From NCBI GenBank assembly GCA_011032825.1, contig JAADJZ010000005.1:377001-441000 (forward strand): a stretch of 64,000 nucleotides of DNA. The letters are read 5' to 3'. The notes beneath the pieces were generated by a model. It had not been told where the DNA came from. It saw only the letters and a list, made by a program, of their open reading frames with translations, and searched no databases. The stretch is from Massariosphaeria phaeospora (Eukaryota; Ascomycota; Dothideomycetes; Pleosporales). Position numbers and translations under genes: made by a program. Positions 56,812 through 64,000 of this stretch are shown here, piece after piece (positions within the stretch are counted from its first letter, which is position 1; the number at the start of each line of letters is the position of its first letter).

Positions 56812-57774
56812 GTACCAAAACTACTAAGCGTACTAAGTACGTTACGTAATTTTTGTTTATCTAACTTTGTTTTGCGCATTGTTGTACTTTTGTTTTGTAA
56901 ACTTGCAAGCTTTAACAACTTTTTTACGTTGTTTCTTAGTTTATAATACCTAGTATTGTTTCTATTTGTAACATAATTTTTTTTTTAAGAATATTATTCT
57001 AATAGCTGTTTTGCTGTGCTGTGCTAGTTTTTTTTGTATTTTGCATTAAAAGTGCTGCTTTGTATAAAAGTAAGTTAACTTTAATTCTCGTCGTGTTGTA
57101 GCTTTTTTTTGTATTTTTTTAAGTTTCTAAGTCTAGCTATGCCTAAAGTTGCAAAATTAACTAGTTGTCGTTACAATTGTTTTGCTTGTTTTTGTGCAAT
57201 AGATTACTTTGTAGCAAAGCCGTGCTATTGCTGTTTGTTAAAAAGTCTAAAGTATTTTTTTTTGCTTAAAGAAACTTGTGTTAACTATATATTATTAAGT
57301 TTTAAGTATTTTTTCTTTTTGTCTAAAGAAGAGTTTGCTGCTGTTGCTAAAAAACAACGAGTTTTGCGTTAAAAGCTTCGCGCTATAGAGCGTTGCAAGC
57401 TTAATTTTCAAAATCAACTTAATGCTGCTACTAATAAAGAGAAGAAGTTATTCGCTTAAAAGCTTGTATTAATTAAAAAAAAAAAATCTTAAAGAAGCGC
57501 AATTAGGCGTTTTTTCGGTTCTAAGAGTACAACTTCTACTAATAATTCTATACTACTACTATTTGAACTACTTTTAGCTAACTTAGGCTAGTTACAAACT
57601 AACTTTTCTCTACTTACTTTTTTTTTTTTACTTTTTGCTTTTTTAAGAAAACTTGAATTCTTTGCTTTTAGATTTTGCTAGTAATATGTTCGCACTAATT
57701 CTTTGTAGTTTGTAAAATTCTATATTAGTTTCTATGTATTCTAGCTTTCTAGCTATTCTTGCTATTTAACTAAG
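56812..57774 (+). other. G0 LTR remainder and antisense ORF module
   Basis: After M3 the G0 LTR ends (exact end unclear, about 56850). A plus-strand module follows, opposite to G0 pol. Its open frame from an ATG at 57139 to 57372 encodes a Cys-rich segment (SCRYNCFACFC, then KPCYCCLLKSL), followed by Lys-rich sequence and the tail TTTCTATGTATTCTAGC near 57730. Same layout as G1 module 1. Confidence 0.5.
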
Positions 57775-58110
57775 TATTATTAAAAGTGTTCTCTTACCAA
57801 AGGTAATTACGATCGAACTCGAAGATTCCGCCTAAGAAATTGTTTTGTATTCGAAAAGCTTAACGACAACAAAAGAAACAATTTCAATTTTATTTTAGAT
57901 AGAATAACAAAGTAACAATTTGTTGCCTATAGATCTAATCTATGTATAAAATGTACTTAAAAGAGTTAACTACAAAGAATCTAAATTGTAAAAGAAATTC
58001 TACTAATCTATATAGTTCTATAATTCTTTGCTAAAAGCGTTTTACTTAGTTTACTTAGTGTGCTTAGTTGCTAAGCGCTTTAAGCAAGCTAAGTACTTGC
58101 TACTTAGTAT
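57775..58110. repeat. Internal LTR-like copy in G0
   Basis: Starts TATTATTAAAAGTG and matches the outer G0 LTR at 41398-41690 over about 280 bp. The right boundary is approximate. Confidence 0.6.
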
Positions 58111-58570
58111 ACTTAGTTCGCTAAAGCTTTAATTGCACTAATTACTATTACGTAACTGCTAACCTAATTCTGCTTTGCGCATTGCTGTACTTTTGTTTTG
58201 CAAACTTGCAAGTTTTAACAACTTTTTTGCGTTGTTGCTTAGTTTACAATACTTAGTATTGTCTTTGTTTGTAATAAATTTTTTTTTTAAGAATATCGTT
58301 TTAATAGCTGTTTTACTATGCTGTGCTAGTTTTTTTTGTGCTTTGCATTAAAAGTGTTGTTTTGTATAAAAGTAAGTTAACTTTAATTCTCGTCGTGTCG
58401 TAGCTTTCTTTTGTATTTTTTTAAGTTTTTGAGTTTAACTATGCTTAAGTCTTTGCTTTCTATAGATTCGTGCTCTAAGTTAACTTGCTATTGTTACGAT
58501 TAAGTTGCTTGTATTTGTAAAACTAGTCTAGAAATGCCTGCTTCGAATCTTCGTTTTTAAGTTTAATATT
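58111..58570 (+). other. Second antisense module of G0, truncated
   Basis: Repeats the first module's upstream part (about 58170-58450 matches about 56860-57130) and begins a related Cys-containing reading frame (CSKLTCYCYD near 58470). It breaks off before pol. Confidence 0.45.
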
Positions 58571-59646
58571 AGTTGCTACTTCGGCGTTTGGTAGTGCTAG
58601 TTTAAAAAGTAATTTGTAAAAAACTAAATGTATGCGCATGCTTGCGAGTAGCTGTAGTTTAAATAATACAAGTTCTTTAACTTTTAGAATTTTAAATAGT
58701 TCTATTTGAAAGTTGTTTAATTTGTTGCATAGTTGTTTAGTTTTTAGGTTTTTTCGTAAGAGAAAAACTTTATTTCTCTTTTTAAAAGTTAGTTTCTTAA
58801 GCTTTTTTTTATTTGCTAACTTAGCTGTCGTAAAGTTTCTTTAGGCAATTCGTTTGCTTAATTTATCGTATAATTCTTGCATTCTAAAAGCTTTGTTGTT
58901 TGCTGCTAGCAAAATGCTTTTAATGTTCTTTGGATTTTTGTAAGCTACTAGCTTATAACTATAGTTTGCGTAGTATAGCAAGTGTTTTGTAGTTGTAAAC
59001 CTTGTGCTATTATAAGCTAATTGTACTGTTAGCAAAAGTTTAACTTAGTTGTTTTGCAATTTGTTAGTGTACATTCGTAGGTACTGTTCTAGCGTTTAGT
59101 TTATTCGTTTTGTCTAGCCGTTTGTTTGTAGGTAAAAGCTAGTTAATAGCTTCTTTGCAACTTCTAACTAGGCTAAGAACGTATTCTAAAACTTTAATGT
59201 AAACAGCTTGTTTTTATTTGTAATAAACTATTCTAGCAATTTGTAATTAGCAACGAGCGTTTTTGTAACCTCGTAGGCTATTTTTTCTACTCTAATTGTT
59301 TTTTTCGTTAGTACAAAATGTAATTTTTTGGTTAATTAGTTTACAATTACTAAAATCGAGTCGCATAGCCGTGCTAATTTGAGTTTTAACAATTTTAAAA
59401 GTTTTACTATAAAGTCTATTGTAACGCTAATTTATAAGCGTGCGAGTAGTTTTAGCAGTTAAAGTAATTCGTAGAGCTTATGTCTTTTAAGTTTGTTTTT
59501 TAAACAATTTAAATTGTTGTTTATTGCTTTTTAAACTGTGTTTTGTACGTAAAGCATTAAGTACTCGTTTAAAATTTGTTAAACTATTTTGTTAATTTCT
59601 AAGTGTTTATATGCTTGTAAAGTATGTAATTTCTAAATAAGCTATA
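58571..59646 (-). pseudogene. G0 pol remnant (integrase C-terminal part)
   Basis: Minus-strand Gypsy integrase sequence. The open stretch 58841-59035 reads AYNSTRFTTTKHLLYYANY, the conserved AYN-x-x-x-H/T-T..P-x-x-x-x-YG block after the integrase core. It is cut at 59646 by DNA element E. The remaining pol and the other LTR must lie beyond the window. Confidence 0.75.
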
Positions 59647-60216
59647 ACGTATTAGATTACCGAGCTAGCTAGATTACCGAGCTAGCTAGATTACCGAGCT
59701 AGCTACTTTTTCTTAGCACTACTAACTCTATTATCGACCTACGATGCTTTAACCAAGCAACGCAATACTTACTAAACAAAAAAGCAAAATTGATATCGCA
59801 ATCTAAGCTTATAAAGCTAGCTAATTCTAAAGTCTACAACGCGCTACTGCATTGTTTAACGTTAATTACTAGAAACTTTCTAATTAGCTCAACGAAATTG
59901 CATTTCAACTTTAAACACAACTTAATTGCTAGAAGCTTACTGCGACTAAAGAGCAAACAATTGTTCAACATATTCTCAACTTTAATTCGCGAGAATTTGC
60001 TTTCTAGCTGTCTAAAGTAGAAAATATAAAAAATAAACTAATAGCTGCGCAAAGTAGAGAGCTAGTAGGCAAAAAATAAGCTACAAGATTTGTATCGCGT
60101 TTAAGCGAGCTTAAAATAGCTTTCAATCGAGCAAAGAACTAGCAGAGAATACAATAGAAAGGTTTTAAAGTAATTAGCGCGTAGTTTAAGCTTGTTAGAG
60201 ATACTAAAGCTAAGTA

Positions 60217-62502
60217 ACGTAATCTACTACTAAGTAAAACACTCTACTAAGTAGAACAAAAAGCTTTAGCATAACCAACTTATGTTACGCATTTTTAATT
60301 TTATTGCTATTAAACAAAGAGCCTACGTACGTCGTGCTAGCATTTAATTTAGAAAATGCTTTTGTATTCTTTTTGCACGTTTGCGCATTGTGCTTAGTTT
60401 TGCCGCAGTTTCTACAGCGCCGTAGAGCTAGTTGAGCTCGTTTTTAATTACTACTACTACAAGCTTTCTTTGATTGCTAAGGTTTTACAAACGCTTTGGT
60501 AGCTACTTGCGCTGCAGCACTTTTATACTCTATAGTACTACTTTGCTAAATTTGCTTTCTTTTGCGCGATTTTTGCTTAGTTATCTTTGCTAGTTGCTTT
60601 TTAAGCTCTTTGTTGCGAGCAGCAAGAAGCGCGTTTTAGTGCAGCATTAGCTTACTACTTTTTATAAGCTAAGAGAAGCCTGCTTAAGCTGTAACAAGTA
60701 ATCGAGTAAAAAACTCGCGTACAAGCTTTGACTAAAATCTAAACTTATACGTATTACTTAGTGTTTTTAACTGCTACAGCGTTTTTAGTGCGAAAGGTAG
60801 TAGCAAAGTATACAGCTGTAATGTACTTTATAAGTTCGCCGAACACACAAGTTCGCCGAACACTTGTTTTTACTAAAGAAAATTAATAATCTAAGGCTTA
60901 ATAACTCTAGATCTACTTAATAGAATTTTCTAAAAATTTAATATGTTATTTCTGTATACATTAACTTTTTAATCCTAATATTACTAAGCTCTACCTAGTC
61001 TAATTCTAGAGATACAAAAAATACGCTAAAATAATTTCTATAATCTAGGCTTTCTTTAATAGCTTTTTAAATACTAAGGCTAGAGCTTAGTAACCTTAGA
61101 ATCTTAAAGTTTATATAGATGCAGCTTAGTAGTGAAATTTTTAAAGAATTCTATAAAGTAGATCTAGAGTTATTAAGCCTTAGATTATTAATTTTCTTTA
61201 GTAAAAACAAGTGTTCGGCGAACCTATGTGTCCGGCGAACCTATAAAGTACGTTACTTTAAAACAATTAAAAACTACCTACGCGTTAATAGAAACTAGCT
61301 TTAAAGCTTTAAAAGCTTTCTTGCAGTTCTCTATTGTAAACACTTTAAAAAACGCGTTTCTAAAAGCTAGCAAAAAGCTTTCTTTGTTAATATAGAAAAC
61401 GCGCTAGCGTGCTAAGTTTCTAACACGCTAAAAGTACTTGCGCTTCAACGGCAAGAAGTAAACTACGTTAAGTAGCTAGAAAATGTGCAACGAGTAGAGA
61501 AGCATGCAAAAAGTTAAAATCTTGTGTTCAAAGTAGTAGTTCTTAAAATTCTAGTTAAAGTAGCTCTTATAGCTGTCTAGAATAAGTAGCTAGTATACTT
61601 CTACTTAGCGCGTTTTTGTATGCGCGTTAAAGTGCTTCAACTACTTTAAACCTAAAGCGTTGTTTGTCTAGCTATTTTTAGAAACTAAAAGCTTTTAATT
61701 GCGCGGTATTAAAGCTTTCTTGTACTATGCTAAGATGTAAACGCGTTTTTTGTAGATAATAAAAAGCAGGATCGCGTACTTTGCGGCGCAAATGCTTTGA
61801 ATAACTATTACCTACTTCCAATTGCTTAGCTGGATAAGATTAAGTTGAGTACGTTTTTAAAAGCTTGTAACGACTTTTATAGAGCTAATTACGCCTATTT
61901 AAAAGCTAGTCTTGTTAAAGTTGTGCACGTTGTCGTCGTAGACGCCGTACTTAGCTTTAGTGTTCTCTACTAGCTTAAACTACGCGCCAATTATCTCTAG
62001 ATTCTTCTAGAGTATTCTCTACCTATTTTTAGCTCAATTAAAAGCTATTTTAAGCTTAGATAAACGCGTTACGAAGCGCGTAGGCTAGTGCTTGCTAACT
62101 AGCTTACTACTACGTACAGCTAGCAGTTTATTAGCTATATCTACTACCTCGCACAGCCAAGGCGCAAATTCTCGCGAATTAAAGTTGAGAATATATTAAA
62201 CAATTGTTTGCTCTTTAGTTGCAGTAAGCTTATGTTAAGCGTAGCGAGTTTTAAAGCAATGCGTAACTCTTTTGCGTTAGCAAAAAAGTGTTGTAAAAAG
62301 TACCTCAAATGCCTTAGCAGCGCGTTAAAGGCTTTGGAATTGTTAGCTATTATAAGCAAAAAAAGCAAGCTAAATTCTGCTTTTTTAGTTAGATAATTGC
62401 GCGTTTTGTTGTTAAAACATGTTGCGTTGATAAAAGAGTAGAGGTTTTTAGCAGAAACTGTTCTACTTAGTAAAGTGTTCTACTTAGTAGTAGATTACGT
62501 TA
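60217..62502 (-). mobile_element. F: pogo-type DNA transposon with nested MITE
   Basis: TIR ACGTAATCTACTACTAAG at both ends, with two CTACTAAGTARAACA motifs 17 bp apart, and TA flanks (60215-60216, 62503-62504). The net length without M1b is about 1.85 kb. The transposase remnant is on the minus strand; its N-terminal part 62144-62368 is open. Removing F rejoins E precisely, in agreement with the uninterrupted related sequence near 39490 in B. Confidence 0.85.
60821..61253. mobile_element. M1b: 433-bp MITE, second copy
   Basis: Same family and length as M1a; left end ATGT instead of ACGT (C to T). TA flanks (60819-60820, 61254-61255). Two TTCGCCGAACAC motifs 17 bp apart. Inserted in the transposase gene of F. 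Confidence 0.88.
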
Positions 62503-63000
62503 CGGCATCTACAAGAATAACGTGTACAACTTCGATAAAACTAGTTTCTAGATAAGCGTAATTAGGTCTATGAAAGTTGTTACAAGCTTTTAAAAACGTA
62601 CTCAACCTAATCTAATCTAGCTAGGCGATTAAGAGTAGGTAATAGTTATTTAAAGCATTTGCGCCGTAGAGTACGCGATCTCGCTGTTTATTATCTACAA
62701 AAAGCGCGTTTACATTTTAGCATAGTACGAAGAGAATTTTATACCTAGCAATTAAAAGCTCTTAGTCTTTAAGAATAGCTAAACAAACAACGCTTTTAGT
62801 TTTAAATAGTTAAAGCATTTTAACGCGCATACAAAAGCGCGTTAGGTAAAGAAGTATTAGCTACTTATTCTAGACAGCTATAAGAGCTACTAATCTTAGA
62901 ATTTTAAAAACTATTGCTTTAAAAACAAAATTCTTACGCTTTGCATGCTAGCTTATTTATTCTATATTCTTTAGCTACTAGATGTAGTTTGCTTCTTGCC

Positions 63001-63438
63001 TAGGCTAGCAAATAGGTATAGGTTAGGTTAAAGTTGAGTTAGATTCGCACGGACTAGAAAACGAAAATTAAAATCTTTACTTTTTAATATCTTACCTAAT
63101 ACTATAGATATACTAATGCAAATTTAACACGCGCTGCAGATATATAAACACAATTATATGTAAAATTATTAAAGAATTCTACCTAGTCTAGAGTATATTT
63201 CATTTATCTTTTATAGATTTAATAAATAAAAAGCTATATTAAAGAAGCTAGACTAGCTAGAATTCTCTAATAATTTTATATATAATTGTGTTTATATATC
63301 TATAGTACGTGTTAAATTTGCATTAGTATATCTATAGTATTAGGTAAGATATTAAAAACTAAAGATTTTAATTTTCGTTTTCTAGTTCGTGCGAATTTGA
63401 CCTAACTTTAACTCAACCTATACCTATTCGCTAGCCTA
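63001..63438. mobile_element. M2b: hAT-like MITE, 438 bp
   Basis: TIR TAGGCTAGCAAATAGG / TAGGCTAGCGAATAGG (complement), target duplication TTCTTGCC (62993-63000) and TTCTTGCT (63439-63446), one C/T difference. Large inverted arms (..TTAGGTTAAAGTTGAGTTAG..) surround an AT-rich, partly palindromic centre. Inserted in E. Confidence 0.82.
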
Positions 63439-63922
63439 TTCTTGCTGCTAAAGCTAAAGTACTTTCAACGCGTTTGGAACTTAGCGCGCCAGCGCGTTTT
63501 CTATATCAATAAAAAAAGCTTTCTGCTAGCTTTTAAAAACGCGTTTTTTAAAGTGTTTACAACAAAGAACTGTAAAAAAGCTTTTGAGGCTTTAAAGCTA
63601 GTTTCTATTAATGCGCAAGTAGTATTTAATCGCTTTGAAGTACGGCTACGTACTTTGCTACTACTCTTCGCACTAGAAACGCCGTAGCAGTTAAAAACTC
63701 CAAGCAATACGCTTGAATTTGAATCGCAATCAAAGCTTATTACTACTAAGCTTAGTTTCTCTTTATTATCTCTAAAGAATAGAGTTAACTAGCTTGTCAA
63801 AAGGTTCTACTAGATAGCCTATTAGGTTGAGCTAATACGCGATTGAATTTCTAGCTTTGAAAAAACTATTAAAGAAGCAACAAGAAGAAAATTACAAAAA
63901 CAAAAGCGAATTCAAACAAGTG

Positions 63923-64000
63923 TAGAGTAGTAAATAGGTATAGGTTAAGTTAAAGTTAAGTTAGCTTACGTAAAACTCTAGTGCTAACTTAACTTATACC
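63923..64000. mobile_element. M2c: hAT-like MITE, left end only
   Basis: The first 78 bp match the start of M2a (TAGAGTAGTAAATAGGTATAG..) and run off the window. The presumed target duplication cannot be checked. Confidence 0.7.

Larger units (their letters stand above)
59647..64000 (+). mobile_element. E: pogo-type DNA transposon, right end beyond window
   Basis: TIR ACGTATTAGATTACCGAGC after TA (59645-59646), with three TAGATTACCGAGCTAGC copies at 17-bp period. A plus-strand transposase remnant runs 59790-60210, then 62505-63000, then 63439-63920, with F, M2b and M2c inserted. The open stretch 63442-63687 is the C-terminal DDE region (INKKSFLLAFKNAFFKVF, then RLRTLL). It lies within G0. 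Confidence 0.82.

Noticed and set aside
59655..59704. Three regular 17-bp repeats resembling a tiny CRISPR array
   Set aside because: They lie in the TIR of transposon E with no spacers between them; the same 17-bp period occurs in other TIRs.
35342..64000. Mitochondrial insertion or centromere as explanation for the AT-rich block
   Set aside because: The content is resolvable into named transposon families with nuclear-type decay; no mitochondrial genes or tandem satellite arrays are present.

Overview
The window looks like nuclear DNA of a filamentous ascomycete, probably a dothideomycete of the Pleosporales type. The reasons are short GT..AG introns of about 45-170 bp, fungus-specific families (HET, NACHT/STAND, 2EXR-like, DUF924), and a sharp switch from gene-rich DNA (about 1-35.1 kb) to a gene-free, very AT-rich transposon block (about 35.3-64 kb) showing the transition-type decay of repeat-induced point mutation (RIP). 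Family names come from motifs read by eye; no database search was possible.

Gene-rich part. An SDR oxidoreductase running off the left edge, an intracellular carboxylesterase and a metallo-beta-lactamase-fold hydrolase form a possible small catabolic group; the last two are divergent across a promoter with a perfect TGACGTCA site. Next come a 1450-residue NACHT/STAND (NLR-like) protein and a 2EXR/F-box-like protein. After a 910-bp palindromic DNA element come a DUF924 protein with two candidate starts, an intron-containing tRNA-Pro(AGG), a poorly resolved membrane-protein gene, the mitochondrial Fe-S co-chaperone JAC1, cytidine deaminase, an SDR pseudoenzyme, the ER lectin OS-9/Yos9 (MRH domain, KDEL end) and an FHA-kinase-FHA protein. 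A HET incompatibility gene is broken by one in-frame stop, and a two-finger C2H2 protein is the last gene. Several of these are housekeeping genes; the NLR and HET genes belong to the fungal self/non-self repertoire.

Transposon block. It opens after a clean 221-bp solo LTR (target duplication ATAGG). From 35.6 kb almost everything resolves into a nested stack. DNA element D contains copies of elements A, B and two MITEs, and then Gypsy element G0. The LTR of G0 contains MITE M3; M3 contains Gypsy G1 (12.8 kb) and a second copy of A; G1 contains Gypsy G2 (5.2 kb). Further right, G0 is cut by DNA element E, which contains F, which contains another MITE. Transposase, integrase and reverse transcriptase remnants are readable but full of stops.

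Most striking pattern. Eight different TA-inserting families (D, A, B, E, F, M0, M1, M3) all end in ACGT, and each carries tandem family-specific motifs in its terminal inverted repeat with the same 17-bp period. A second MITE type has 8-bp target duplications (hAT-like). Both G0 and G1 appear to carry an extra LTR copy and an antisense, partly cysteine-rich ORF beside the 3' LTR.
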